Positions 42,877-51,988 of a stretch of 64,000 nucleotides of DNA are shown piece after piece. The translations under genes and the position numbers were made by a program. Source of the DNA: Exiguobacterium acetylicum (GTDB lineage: Bacteria; Bacillota; Bacilli; Exiguobacteriales; Exiguobacteriaceae); contig NZ_CP082333.1 in assembly GCF_019890935.1 (NCBI RefSeq), forward strand, positions 1,390,001 through 1,454,000. Direction: 5' to 3'. The number at the start of each line of letters is the position of its first letter. Within the stretch, counting starts at the first letter, position 1. A model generated the notes under the pieces. That model was not told where the DNA came from, did no database searches, and saw only the letters and a list, made by a program, of their open reading frames with translations.

Positions 42877-44116
42877 GTCGATGAAATTAGGAATGGCAGG
42901 CATTCTCTCGTCTTCGTTATTGTTTGGAGCAGGCTGTACGATGGGAGCGAATTCGGATCAGACCGAGATTGAGTTCTTTTCACAAAAAGTCGAGATGAAG
43001 GCAACGTTAGATCAAATCATCAAGGATTTCGAGAAGAAGAATCCCGACATCGATGTGAAGCTGACGAGCGTCAGCAATGCCGGTACCGTTTTAAAAACGC
43101 GGATTGCTGGTGGTGATGTCCCGGACATCGTTCATACCTATCCACAAAACGCGGATTTCAAAGGGTGGGCAGCAGACGGGAAGTTCGTTGATTTATCGAA
43201 GGAGTCGTTTTTAGGAAATCTCAAGGACGGTGCTGCCGAGTCGTATGCTGTTGATGGAAAAGTCTACTCGTTACCGCTGAACTCGAACGCTTGGGGCTTC
43301 TTCTACAATAAGACGAAATTCGATGAGCTCGGTCTACAGCCACCTAAAACGTGGGATGAGATGAAGGAAGTCGTCGCAAAAATCAAAGACGCGGGAGAGA
43401 CACCATTTGCGAGCGCATTGACGACAGAGGACTCGTGGACAGTGAACGGATATCATCAACTTGCCTGGGCGACGGTCACAGGTGGATTCGAACAAACACA
43501 GGATGCACTCAAGAACAGCCCGAAAAATGGCATCAAAGTCGGAGATCCGAACTTTGAAGCAGTCGCGAACGAACTGAGTCTCGTCAGCGGAAATACGCAA
43601 AAGAATGCGAACGGTGCTTCGTATAGCGATGCGGTCGCTGTATTTGCGAATCAAGAAGCGTTGATCTTCCCGAACGGCATCTGGGCACTTCCAGTCATTC
43701 GGGACCAACAGCCTGATTTCGAAGTCAGTATGTTCGCATACCCGGGAAAACAAGCAGGTGAAGAGATGACGGTCGGAGCAGCCGACTTGGCGTTATCCGT
43801 CTCAGCATCAGGATCGAAAAAAGAGCAGGCAGCTTCGAAGAAGTTCTTGTCGTACTTAACGGAAGGGGACGTCATGCAGAAATACTATGATAAGGATGGC
43901 TCTCCAACGTCCGTCAAAGCCGTGAAAGCAGACGGATCCTTCAAAGAAACAAAAGCCGTCTCGGATCTCGTCTTCTCGGATAAACAAATCATCTGGCTGC
44001 ATTCCGAGTGGCCGTCGGAAGAAGAGTTTTGGCATTTGACGGTGGATTATATGAACAAAGGGGATAAGAAGAAGCTTTCGAATGATCTCAACACGTTCTT
44101 CAATGAAATGAAATAA
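42866..44116 (+). CDS. ABC transporter sugar-binding lipoprotein
   Basis: 416-residue solute-binding protein of the multiple-sugar (MsmE-type) family. Signal peptide with lipobox FGAGC (Cys24), then TEIEFFSQKVEMKATLDQII and the family pattern GDVPDIVHTYPQNADFKGWA, LPLNSNAWGFFYNK, LIFPNGIWALPVI. It captures alpha-galactosides outside the membrane (inferred from the neighbouring GH36). AGGAGG precedes two consecutive ATGs (42866, 42869). Confidence 0.93.
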   Translation: MMNKSMKLGMAGILSSSLLFGAGCTMGANSDQTEIEFFSQKVEMKATLDQIIKDFEKKNPDIDVKLTSVSNAGTVLKTRIAGGDVPDIVHTYPQNADFKGWAADGKFVDLSKESFLGNLKDGAAESYAVDGKVYSLPLNSNAWGFFYNKTKFDELGLQPPKTWDEMKEVVAKIKDAGETPFASALTTEDSWTVNGYHQLAWATVTGGFEQTQDALKNSPKNGIKVGDPNFEAVANELSLVSGNTQKNANGASYSDAVAVFANQEALIFPNGIWALPVIRDQQPDFEVSMFAYPGKQAGEEMTVGAADLALSVSASGSKKEQAASKKFLSYLTEGDVMQKYYDKDGSPTSVKAVKADGSFKETKAVSDLVFSDKQIIWLHSEWPSEEEFWHLTVDYMNKGDKKKLSNDLNTFFNEMK

Positions 44117-44135
44117 TCGAAAGGGAGTTGCCTCC

Positions 44136-45008
44136 ATGAAAGAAAAAGGATTCGTCAACCGCTACTGGCCCTATCTCTTCATCATCGTGCCGCTCTTACT
44201 TCAAATCATATTTTTCTTCATTCCCTTGGTGCAAGGTGTCATCTTCAGCTTCACCGACTGGACAGGGCTGACTAGCTCCTATCACTTCATCGGGATCGAT
44301 AATTATATCTCGATTTTATCAGACACACGTTTCCGGGATAGCATCGGCTTTACATTACTCTTTACGATTGGTCTCGTCGCTGGTCAAATCGTGCTCGGCA
44401 TCGCGATTGCTAAATTATTGAACCGTAAGATCAAAGGAGTCGGGCTGTTTCGGACAGCCTACTTCTTTCCTGCGGTCATCAGCACCGTGACGCTCGGCTT
44501 GATTTTTAAGCAGTTCTTCAACTACGGTCTCGTACCGCTCGGTGAATACTTACAGATTGAATGGCTGTCGCAAAGCTTGATCGCAAACGAAGGAACTGCC
44601 TTCTGGGGTCTACTCTTCGTTGCGCTTTGGCAAGGGGTCGCGATTCCTGTCGTCATCTTCTTAGCGAATCTTCAAAGCATTCCAAACGAGATTCGTGAAG
44701 CGGCGTCCATTGACGGAGCAAATGCATGGCAGACATTTAAAAAAATTGAACTACCTTTTCTATCGCCAGCGATCAGCATCGTCTTGATCCTTGCCATGAA
44801 GGCGGGTTTGACGGCGTTTGATTTAATCTACGCGTTAACGGGTGGAGGACCAAGTGGCTCGACGACATCTCTCGGACTACTCGTCTACAACTATGCGTTC
44901 AAAAATAACCAGTTCGGTTATGCCAGTGCGATTGCGATCGTACTGTTCATCATCATCGCGATCGTTTCGGTCATTCAAATCAATTCGTCCAAACGGTTCG
45001 AAGTTTAA
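44136..45008 (+). CDS. ABC transporter sugar permease 1 (MsmF-type)
   Basis: 290-residue permease with six membrane helices. The EAA loop EIREAASIDGANAWQTFKKI, followed by ELPFLSP, contacts the ATPase. GLVAGQIVLGIAIAKLLNRK marks the start of the permease domain. AAAGGGAG precedes the ATG. Forms the membrane channel with the product of 45019. Confidence 0.93.
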   Translation: MKEKGFVNRYWPYLFIIVPLLLQIIFFFIPLVQGVIFSFTDWTGLTSSYHFIGIDNYISILSDTRFRDSIGFTLLFTIGLVAGQIVLGIAIAKLLNRKIKGVGLFRTAYFFPAVISTVTLGLIFKQFFNYGLVPLGEYLQIEWLSQSLIANEGTAFWGLLFVALWQGVAIPVVIFLANLQSIPNEIREAASIDGANAWQTFKKIELPFLSPAISIVLILAMKAGLTAFDLIYALTGGGPSGSTTSLGLLVYNYAFKNNQFGYASAIAIVLFIIIAIVSVIQINSSKRFEV

Positions 45009-45018
45009 GGAGGGCATC

Positions 45019-45846
45019 ATGAAAAAAGATCGCATTCATATTCCGACCTATCTATTTTTATCCATCGGACTCGTATTGATTGCTCTACCGATGTATCTGA
45101 CGATTTTAAATTCCTTCAAAGAAACGCGTCAAATCACCGGCGGATTCTTTGAATGGCCAGATCCATTCACGTTCAATAACTTCCAGCGTTTATGGGAGGA
45201 TGGTGTCGTTCAGTACTTCGCGAACTCGATGCTCATCACGACTTCAGCGATCGCGTTGATCATCCTGATTGTGCCGATGGCTGCTTTTGCGTTGGCACGT
45301 ACGATGGATCGGAGCCGTGTGTTTCAAGGCATCTACATCTTTTTAATCATCGGGATTTTCGTTCCGTTTCAAGTCATCATGATTCCAATTACTTCGATGA
45401 TGTCAGGACTCGGATTATCTAGTAAATTCGGCTTGATTCTGTTGTATTTGACGTACGCGGTACCACAATCGCTGTTCCTTTACGCAGGATATGTAAAAAC
45501 CGTCATTCCGAAAGAACTCGATGAAGCGGCAGCGATTGACGGGAGCGGGAAGTTCAATACGTACTTCAAGATCATCTTCCCGATGATGAAACCAATGCAC
45601 GCGACTGTGTTGATCTTGAATGCACTCTGGATTTGGAACGATTTCCTCTTACCGTTGCTTCTGCTGAACCGCGATGAGTCAACTTGGACCTTACCTTTGT
45701 TCCAATTCAACTATCAGGGTCAGTACTTTAGTGATTTTGGTCCTTCGTTCGCGTCGTATGTGGTCGGCATCGTATCGATCCTCGTCGTGTATCTCTTTTT
45801 CCAGCGCCATATCATTGATGGGATGGCAAACGGATCAATTAAATAA
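45019..45846 (+). CDS. ABC transporter sugar permease 2 (MsmG-type)
   Basis: 275-residue permease with six membrane helices and the EAA loop PKELDEAAAIDGSGKFNTYF. The ATG at 45019 follows AAGGAGGGC, 10 bases after the previous stop; the frame is open further upstream but only inside the previous gene. No ATP-binding subunit gene follows, so the importer probably uses a shared MsmX/MsmK-type ATPase encoded elsewhere. Confidence 0.93.
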   Translation: MKKDRIHIPTYLFLSIGLVLIALPMYLTILNSFKETRQITGGFFEWPDPFTFNNFQRLWEDGVVQYFANSMLITTSAIALIILIVPMAAFALARTMDRSRVFQGIYIFLIIGIFVPFQVIMIPITSMMSGLGLSSKFGLILLYLTYAVPQSLFLYAGYVKTVIPKELDEAAAIDGSGKFNTYFKIIFPMMKPMHATVLILNALWIWNDFLLPLLLLNRDESTWTLPLFQFNYQGQYFSDFGPSFASYVVGIVSILVVYLFFQRHIIDGMANGSIK

Positions 45847-45857
45847 GGAACTAGGGA

Positions 45858-45896
45858 AGCATGTATTTGACGCGCAAGTCGAATACATGCTTTTTG
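45858..45896 (+). terminator. terminator of the alpha-galactoside operon
   Basis: AGCATGTATT pairs with AATACATGCT (perfect 10 bp, 14-base loop), then TTTTTG. Confidence 0.85.
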
Positions 45897-45991
45897 TATG
45901 AGGAAATAAAAGGAAAACAGAATTAGAATGAAGAATAGATTACGTGTTATAGAAGCGAAACCACAAAACATTGAAAAGAGGAAAAAGAGAC

Positions 45992-46300
45992 ATGGAAGTA
46001 CAGTGGAACGATAAGACTATCCTTGAACTCATACTCATCGTCTGGGTGATCGGTGCCATCATCATCATCGTGAGTCAGGCGCGGAGTAAGAAAAGTTTGA
46101 AAGCCAGCTTGATTAGCGGAACGATCATCAATCTTCTTTATACGACGGGCATTTCATTACTGTGGTTTTACACAATTGCTGTCGATGGGATCAGTCAGGT
46201 GTTAGTCGTCTATTTCTTCGTCGGCATCTTTACGGTCCTTGAGTTTCTGTTTGTGATCGTTCTTTTGATCGTCAAACGCAAAAAATCGACTGTCTCTTGA
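45992..46300 (+). CDS. small three-helix membrane protein
   Basis: 102-residue protein with three hydrophobic segments (about residues 9-28, 42-62 and 67-94) and basic ends (QARSKKS; VKRKKSTVS). ATG at 45992 follows AGAGGAAAAAGAGA; a TTG 21 bases upstream lacks a site. Family unknown. Confidence 0.65.
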   Translation: MEVQWNDKTILELILIVWVIGAIIIIVSQARSKKSLKASLISGTIINLLYTTGISLLWFYTIAVDGISQVLVVYFFVGIFTVLEFLFVIVLLIVKRKKSTVS

Positions 46301-46619
46301 GGAGTACAGTCAACACTCATAAATAAAGATTTAGTTTACATAATGAAGTAGAAGGAGGCATGTGTCTTCTTCTACTTTTTTTGTAATTATGCAATCGATT
46401 GCATTCGTATGCTCACTTAACATCCAGGAAAAGGAATCATATTTCTTGCAAAAAACTAGTTTTTATTTCACACGATTTATGCAAAAATAGAACACAACAA
46501 ACTGCGAGAATTTTTAGAAAAGTGAATGACTAGACTATTCATCCTTTTGAGTAGAAGAGAGAAGTCATCGTTTTTCGAATTCTAAATAACTTATTTTTCG
46601 AAAGCCTGGAGGGGAATGT
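46301..46619. other. intergenic region ahead of sstT
   Basis: 320 bases without a gene. AGTAGAAGGA (46347-46356) with TTCTTCTACT (46366-46375) and a following T run is a weak terminator for the 45992 gene. The remainder is AT-rich and probably contains the sstT promoter; I see no clear riboswitch. Confidence 0.5.
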
Positions 46620-47891
46620 ATGAAATTGTTGAAGATGTGGAACCAAATCAGTTTAGTGAAACAAATCGCGATTGGCTTGATCGTAGGGATTGTTTTAGCC
46701 GTCACGATTCCTGAAGTAGCGAGTTCTTTGACCATCTTTGGAACATTATTTGTTTCCTCACTAAAGGCAGTCGCGCCGATTTTGGTCTTTTTCCTAGTTA
46801 TGGCTTCGATTGTGCAACACAAAAAAGGTCAGCAAACGAACATGAAATCCATCGTCTTCTTATATCTACTCGGTACATTCTTAGCGGGTGCGATTGCGGT
46901 CGTCGTCAGTTTCTTGTTCCCAGTGACGATTACACTGACAGAAGGCGCAGAGAAGCTGTCAGCTCCTGGAAACGCCATCGAAGTCCTTAAGAAACTTGTC
47001 TTGAACATGGTCGACAACCCCGTCAATGCGCTCATTCAAGCGAACTACATCGGAATTCTGACATGGGCGATCGTCTTAGGACTCGCATTAAAAAATGCTT
47101 CCGACACGACAAAAACGTTCATCTCGAATTTCTCAGACGGTATCGCTAAGATGGTCGGCTGGATCATCAAACTAGCACCCCTCGGAATCATGGGTCTCGT
47201 CATCGGTTCAGTCACAGAGAATGGAATTGGTTCTCTCGGTAAGTATGTAGGATTATTGGGCGTATTGATTGGTACGATGCTTATCGTCGCACTCATTGTT
47301 AATCCATTGATCGTATTCATCAACGTCCGTCAAAATCCATATCCGCTCGTCTTTAAATGTCTACGTGAAAGTGGCATCACGGCTTTCTTCACACGCAGTT
47401 CGGCAGCGAACATCCCCGTCAACATGGAATTGTGTAAGAAGCTCGGTCTCGATAAAGAGACATACGGCATCTCGATTCCGCTCGGTGCCACGATCAACAT
47501 GGCGGGGGCGGCGATTACGATTACGGTTCTGACACTTGCTGCCGTCAATACGCTCGGGATTCAAGTCGATATTCCGACAGCCATCATCTTGAGTGTACTT
47601 GCTGCGATCTGTGCATGTGGAGCGTCAGGTGTCGCTGGCGGATCACTTCTCTTGATTCCACTTGCATGTAGCTTATTCGGGATTCCGAACGATGTCGCGA
47701 TGCAAGTCGTTGCCGTTGGTTTCATCATTGGAGTGTTGCAAGATTCATTTGAAACAGGACTCAACTCTTCGACAGATGTTCTGTTCACAGCTACAGCGGA
47801 ATATCGCAAACGCTTGAAAGAAGGCGAACGACTTTCGATTAATCGTCAGTCGATGAATGAAGAAGTAGCTGAAAAGGTCGTCAACGGCTGA
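46620..47891 (+). CDS. sstT: serine/threonine:sodium symporter SstT
   Basis: 423-residue transporter of the dicarboxylate/amino acid:cation symporter family, taking up Ser and Thr with sodium. About eight membrane helices plus re-entrant loops; [20 protein letters not shown] and [20 protein letters not shown] are the substrate and sodium-binding loops, and [20 protein letters not shown] is typical of SstT. GGAGGGG precedes the ATG. Monocistronic between two terminators. Confidence 0.93.
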   Translation: MKLLKMWNQISLVKQIAIGLIVGIVLAVTIPEVASSLTIFGTLFVSSLKAVAPILVFFLVMASIVQHKKGQQTNMKSIVFLYLLGTFLAGAIAVVVSFLFPVTITLTEGAEKLSAPGNAIEVLKKLVLNMVDNPVNALIQANYIGILTWAIVLGLALKNASDTTKTFISNFSDGIAKMVGWIIKLAPLGIMGLVIGSVTENGIGSLGKYVGLLGVLIGTMLIVALIVNPLIVFINVRQNPYPLVFKCLRESGITAFFTRSSAANIPVNMELCKKLGLDKETYGISIPLGATINMAGAAITITVLTLAAVNTLGIQVDIPTAIILSVLAAICACGASGVAGGSLLLIPLACSLFGIPNDVAMQVVAVGFIIGVLQDSFETGLNSSTDVLFTATAEYRKRLKEGERLSINRQSMNEEVAEKVVNG

Positions 47892-47920
47892 GTAACTTCT
47901 CAACCATCATCATAATGTAA

Positions 47921-47960
47921 ATAAGAAAAGGCATCCTTAGCTGAGGATGCCTTTTCTTAT
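47921..47960. terminator. bidirectional terminator
   Basis: Perfect 17-bp stem ATAAGAAAAGGCATCCT / AGGATGCCTTTTCTTAT with a 6-base loop; serves sstT and the convergent 47968 gene. Confidence 0.9.
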
Positions 47961-47967
47961 AGACAAA

Positions 47968-48354
47968 TTAACCCTCTCCTAAAGCAACGTACTTTTTTAA
48001 TTTCCCTTTGAAGCTGACTAGCAGAATTTCCTTTCTTTCCTTAGTGGAGTATAGGACGGTACCCTTAGAGAGTTTCGTAGCAGTCCCATTATCAAAATCG
48101 TCTCTATCCGAACTTCTTCTTTTAATTTCTCCGACTTTTTCCTTCTGAGTGACTTCGGTTTTTTCTGCCCATGCTACATCTGATTGGTAGATCGTATCAT
48201 TGAATTGAAAAATGTCTGCTTTAGCATCTTCGCTCAATACTTCGGATGCCGTCGGTTTTTCACTAGTACTTTGCATTATCTCTTCATTATTACAACCAAC
48301 TAATATCCACACAGCCATAATCGAGAAAGCACAAGTTAAAACGACTTTTTTCAT
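47968..48354 (-). CDS. small lipoprotein, unknown function
   Basis: 128-residue precursor with lipobox LVGC (Cys21), then NNEEIMQSTSEKPTASEVLS. The C-terminal half (GTATKLSKGTVLYSTKERKE, ILLVSFKGKLKKYVALGEG) looks like a small beta-rich domain. AAAGAGG precedes the ATG. Monocistronic. Family unknown. Confidence 0.75.
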   Translation of the reverse strand: MKKVVLTCAFSIMAVWILVGCNNEEIMQSTSEKPTASEVLSEDAKADIFQFNDTIYQSDVAWAEKTEVTQKEKVGEIKRRSSDRDDFDNGTATKLSKGTVLYSTKERKEILLVSFKGKLKKYVALGEG

Positions 48355-48514
48355 GACACGACCTCTTTCCCATTTTGTATGTTATTCCATGCCGATACAC
48401 GTTAACGTCAACTGCTTTTCACGGTCGCCATCCCATTGAATAGTGGTTTCCTTTAGTCTAGCAAATTCAAATGTTTTTCTTAGTCAGGAATCTTAACAAA
48501 AAGGGAATCCATTT

Positions 48515-49291
48515 TTATGGGATCCAGCGTCCGATCTGCTCCCCCATCTTGACGCGACGTTCAATGCCTGGTGCGAGTTCGACGGTGTCCGGTGGCAAGA
48601 CGAGGATGACGGTCGAACCGAACGAGAAGTAGCCGAACTCTGCACCACGCTCCAGCAGGCGTCCTTGATGTGTCTGAACGATCGTATTGACGTTCAGCGC
48701 ACCGACCATGACGTGCTCGATCGCTCGGTGATCGACTTGCAGACGCGTGACCCGACGATAGTTGCGTGTCAGCGGACGTTTGCTGAATCGTAGCCCCAGG
48801 TCATTGACGGGTGCCGATTCTCGCCCCAGTGTATAACTCGTCGTGATTTCGCCCGTGACTGGCGAGTGGACACGGTGGTAGTCGGTCGGACTCAAATAGA
48901 AAATTAAGGCGACTCCGTTCGCGTAATCCTGGGCGCGTTCGCTTGAGCCGATCAGCTCAGCAACGGTATAGTCTTGTCCTTTGATCGTAAACCGACTATC
49001 TTGCGTTAACGCCGGGACGATGGAGAGGACGGCGTCACTTGGACTGACGAAGGCATCCGGCGCGGTTGCGATTGGTCGCATACCAGGACGTAACTTGCGT
49101 ACGAAACAATCGTGCAGCGAGGTAAACGAATCAACGGACTTCAGCGCTTGATCCGTCTGAATGTGATAGGTGCGAATGAAAGGTCGGATGAGTAGTTTAC
49201 TAAAGCGACTCATTGCAAACCGTTTTAGTGCGTTCGCAACAACTGGTCGAGCATTTAAGTGGACGATCGTATCAAAGATGGCCTTCTTCAT
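48515..49291 (-). CDS. psd: phosphatidylserine decarboxylase proenzyme
   Basis: 258-residue membrane-associated enzyme making phosphatidylethanolamine from phosphatidylserine. Conserved blocks: FVRKLRPGMRPIA, FVSPSDAVLSIVP, FYLSPTDYHRVHSPVTGEI (catalytic Asp/His) and, near residue 222, YFSFGSTVIL, where self-cleavage between Gly and Ser forms the pyruvoyl cofactor (LGST in most relatives, FGST here). AAAGGAG precedes the ATG. No phosphatidylserine synthase gene lies beside it. Confidence 0.93.
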   Translation of the reverse strand: MKKAIFDTIVHLNARPVVANALKRFAMSRFSKLLIRPFIRTYHIQTDQALKSVDSFTSLHDCFVRKLRPGMRPIATAPDAFVSPSDAVLSIVPALTQDSRFTIKGQDYTVAELIGSSERAQDYANGVALIFYLSPTDYHRVHSPVTGEITTSYTLGRESAPVNDLGLRFSKRPLTRNYRRVTRLQVDHRAIEHVMVGALNVNTIVQTHQGRLLERGAEFGYFSFGSTVILVLPPDTVELAPGIERRVKMGEQIGRWIP

Positions 49292-49419
49292 GAGGTAAAA
49301 CTCCTTTAATGTGTAATCTACCTCTTAGGATACGGTCGAATTCTGTTGATAGACGGAGTCTTTTTCTTAAGTTTGTCTTAAGAAAAACACGTACCGAAGA
49401 GGCGGCACGTGTCAGAACG

Positions 49420-49731
49420 TCATGATTTTCGAGTCAACAAATAGAGTAGAGGTCCGAACGCACCAATTGCGAGGGTGATGATTGCCCAAAGCGGAAAACT
49501 TCGTCCGGTACGACGTGTATCATGACGGAGCCAAACGATGATGAAGAGGGCGCAGAGAATCAGGTCGACGAAAATCTGGAGCGTCGCCGTGTTTTGTGTC
49601 GCTTCCGCAAAGATGCCAAGTACACCAAAGTCAATGATCGAAAACGCAGTTAAAACAGCGAATGCGATCGTAATGATGAGCAATAAAGGTTTCGGGATGG
49701 TGTCTACAAATGAAACTTGAGATTCTTTCAT
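49420..49731 (-). CDS. DUF2834-like membrane protein
   Basis: 103-residue protein with three hydrophobic helices. The C-terminal half (FVDLILCALFIIVWLRHDTR, FPLWAIITLAIGAFGPLLYL, LTRK) follows the DUF2834 pattern. AAGGAGG precedes the ATG. Two TGTAGT-type dyads lie directly upstream (49751-49788), so it is probably under tight repressor control. Function unknown. Confidence 0.75.
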   Translation of the reverse strand: MKESQVSFVDTIPKPLLLIITIAFAVLTAFSIIDFGVLGIFAEATQNTATLQIFVDLILCALFIIVWLRHDTRRTGRSFPLWAIITLAIGAFGPLLYLLTRKS

Positions 49732-49750
49732 GAAGGATCCTCCTTATAAA

Positions 49751-49788
49751 TGTAGTGTTTACTACAAATAAATGTAGCATGTACTACA
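49751..49788. promoter_or_regulatory. paired operator upstream of the DUF2834-like gene
   Basis: Two 16-base dyads, TGTAGTGTTTACTACA (49751-49766) and TGTAGCATGTACTACA (49773-49788), 22 bases apart (about two helical turns), immediately ahead of the gene's ribosome site. They look like sites for a dimeric repressor such as a TetR-family protein; the regulator is not identified. Confidence 0.7.
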
Positions 49789-49922
49789 ATCGAACGTCAA
49801 TCGAGGATGTGTAGAAGGAAAGTTATTACCCTGATCCGTCAAATAACGAAATGTGATGCTGTTGAATTTGGTATAATACGGAAAAAGGAACGTTGGATGA
49901 TGAGAAGGGACGGAGCGAACAT

Positions 49923-50762
49923 ATGAAGGTAAAGCGATTGCGAACAATCTTCGCCTGTAGTGCGGCTGTAGCCGTATTGATGAGTGGAGCGAGTATCGGA
50001 AGTGGAAGCAGTCTTGTCGAAGCAAAAGTGGTCCAGACGAAAAAAGCGTTCGATTATAAAAAATACCGTGCCGATCAATTGAAGGTCATCACGAAGTACG
50101 GCAACATCTTATCAGATCTTAGCTCCAAATCCCCAATCAAAATTCCTTCTTATTATCAAAACGAAGCATATCGGACTGCGGTCGAGCAGTATAATCCGAA
50201 AGTAGAAAAATACGATTCAGATAACGTGAAGGAGTCAAGAAACATCAGAGCGATGCGAGTCGATCTAAAAGCAGTCGATACATCGTCTGAGAAAAAAGCG
50301 TTCGATAAACGAATGGTCGCAATGAAAAAAGAAGTCAAACGACTCGTCAAGGTCGAGCAGGCATTAGCGAAGGAAAGCAAACCACTCTATCAAGAAGTCA
50401 TGGATTACGAGCGACATCAAATGGAAGCATTCGTCGCCCAATATGGACCGATTGATCCAGCTTTGACGTTGATTAAATCACTTCCATACGTACAGGAACT
50501 CGAGCGAAAACTGATCAAGAAAAAAATCAGTAAGCAAGACCGGATCGAGCGCGTGGATCAAGCAGCAGAGGCGATGGTACGAGAACGTGAGACGTCGAGT
50601 GGGCGCGTCGGACCGGAGCGAGGGAAAATGACGATCTTGATTTACGAGAATAAATTCGAGGAAGCAGCAGCTGTCTTTGAAGAAGCGAAACAGCTGACGA
50701 AAGACGAGAACGTCCGACTGGATCTTGCTTTTAAGAAGATCATCAATCGCTATTTAAAATAG
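49923..50762 (+). CDS. secreted coiled-coil protein, unknown function
   Basis: 279-residue precursor with a signal peptide (MKVKRLRTIFACSAAVAVLM, SGASIGSG) and a mature part that is almost entirely charged helix (Lys/Glu-rich, probable coiled coils at about residues 95-170 and 185-275). No lipobox or anchor. ATG at 49923 follows GGGACGGAG; a longer frame of ten codons lacks a site. Monocistronic with a terminator behind it. Confidence 0.75.
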   Translation: MKVKRLRTIFACSAAVAVLMSGASIGSGSSLVEAKVVQTKKAFDYKKYRADQLKVITKYGNILSDLSSKSPIKIPSYYQNEAYRTAVEQYNPKVEKYDSDNVKESRNIRAMRVDLKAVDTSSEKKAFDKRMVAMKKEVKRLVKVEQALAKESKPLYQEVMDYERHQMEAFVAQYGPIDPALTLIKSLPYVQELERKLIKKKISKQDRIERVDQAAEAMVRERETSSGRVGPERGKMTILIYENKFEEAAAVFEEAKQLTKDENVRLDLAFKKIINRYLK

Positions 50763-50763
50763 A

Positions 50764-50786
50764 GCATCCCTCGTGGATGCTTTTTT
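50764..50786 (+). terminator. rho-independent terminator
   Basis: GCATCC pairs with GGATGC across a 5-base loop, then TTTTTT. Confidence 0.85.
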
Positions 50787-50843
50787 GCGTAGTGCCCGTT
50801 TCTTAAAATCGAGTATGATGGAAAGGGAAGGAGTCGATCGGAT

Positions 50844-51395
50844 ATGGATAAGTTTGAACAGAAGCGACAGGATTATACGCATCAGATCGCAAAAGCGACG
50901 TTAGCATCAAGCATCAAGGAGATGAGTCTGAAGAAGATGGCGACCGCTGCCGGGACGAGTGACCGGATGCTGATGCATTATTTCAAGGATAAACAAGACA
51001 TCGAGACCTCAGTGTTGACTGCGATCAGTCAAGAACTGATTGATTTACTGCAGCAACCAGATTTAAAACTCGAGTTCACGGCATTCGTCCGCTTTCTACG
51101 TCAAGCAATCGATGAGCCACGAATCAAGCCATATTTGAATCTTTGGTTCGAGATCACCCACCTCGCAACGAGTCAGGGGGAACCGTATACGTCCATCACG
51201 CGGACAATCGGGGAGTCGTTCGACGATTGGATTAAACAAATATACGTGCCAACAGAGGGGGAAGATGTCGATCAGCAGACTGCGTTGCTCTTTGTCTTTA
51301 CTGAGGGGCTCGTCGTCTTGAATAAAATTGGCTTACAAGAGCGGATGGATGCAGCGGTTGAAGCGATGGTCACACTGTACGATTCGCGACAATGA
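50844..51395 (+). CDS. TetR-family transcriptional regulator
   Basis: 183-residue regulator. The N-terminal helix-turn-helix is SIKEMSLKKMATAAGTSDRM, followed by LMHYFKDKQDIETSVLTAI. The C-terminal all-helical domain binds an unknown ligand (IKPYLNLWFEITHLATSQGE). ATG is preceded by GGAAGGAG. No partner gene adjoins it, so its target is not clear from context. Confidence 0.9.
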   Translation: MDKFEQKRQDYTHQIAKATLASSIKEMSLKKMATAAGTSDRMLMHYFKDKQDIETSVLTAISQELIDLLQQPDLKLEFTAFVRFLRQAIDEPRIKPYLNLWFEITHLATSQGEPYTSITRTIGESFDDWIKQIYVPTEGEDVDQQTALLFVFTEGLVVLNKIGLQERMDAAVEAMVTLYDSRQ

Positions 51396-51433
51396 GTCGT
51401 GTGAGTGAAGCAACATCTGTATTTGATGAAATG

Positions 51434-51483
51434 AAACAGGCTCTCTATCGACACGAACAATTGCGTCGATAGAGAGCCTGTTT
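51434..51483. terminator. bidirectional terminator
   Basis: Perfect 19-bp stem AAACAGGCTCTCTATCGAC / GTCGATAGAGAGCCTGTTT with a 12-base loop, between the convergent TetR and HxlR genes. Confidence 0.85.
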
Positions 51484-51504
51484 ATATAGCAGCATCTTTT
51501 CTAG

Positions 51505-51843
51505 TCAGACATTACGATCGAGTTGGATGTTACCCCATTTTGCTAACTCTTGAACGGCAATCGAAAGTCCCATTCCATTCTCCGTCAACGAATATTCGAC
51601 GCGAGGAGGGATGACATTATACTGAACACGGTTGATGACCAAATCCCGTTCCAGTTCTTTTAGAGACTGGGAAAGCATCATGTCCGTAATGCCAGGGATT
51701 TCACGTTTTAGTTCGTTGTACCGGACGACTCCGTTTAAAAATAGGGTTCTAATAATGTATGGCTTCCATTTTCCACCGATGATGTCCAAGCTCGTTTTGA
51801 CTGGACAAATCTTTAATTCTTTTAATGGTTCATTCGTTGGCAT
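51505..51843 (-). CDS. HxlR-family transcriptional regulator
   Basis: 112-residue winged helix protein: CPVKTSLDIIGGKWKPYIIR, VRYNELKREIPGITDMMLSQ, VEYSLTENGMGLSIAVQELA. Cys near residue 13 (ICPVKTSL) is the position of the redox-sensing Cys in YodB/CatR-type members of this family. Divergent from a nitroreductase/tautomerase operon, the typical target of such sensors. The start is probably ATG at 51843; a GTG 15 bases upstream overlaps the AAGGAG site. Confidence 0.9.
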   Translation of the reverse strand: MPTNEPLKELKICPVKTSLDIIGGKWKPYIIRTLFLNGVVRYNELKREIPGITDMMLSQSLKELERDLVINRVQYNVIPPRVEYSLTENGMGLSIAVQELAKWGNIQLDRNV

Positions 51844-51866
51844 GACGACGTTTTTCACTCCTTACT

Positions 51867-51897
51867 CAGTTTTTTCTAAGTGACTCATAAAAAACTG
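51867..51897. promoter_or_regulatory. dyad between HxlR and nitroreductase genes
   Basis: CAGTTTTTT (51867-51875) and AAAAAACTG (51889-51897) are 9-bp arms around CTAAGTGACTCAT, which contains AAGTGACT as at 35941-35948. Possible shared operator for HxlR control; alternatively only an A/T-rich coincidence. Confidence 0.4.
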
Positions 51898-51988
51898 CAT
51901 TCTTGTCGACGTTCTTTTTCGGTACTAGGATTATAGCATACACCGACGCCAATCGAAGATTACCGGTGATCGAAAAGGAGGCAACACC

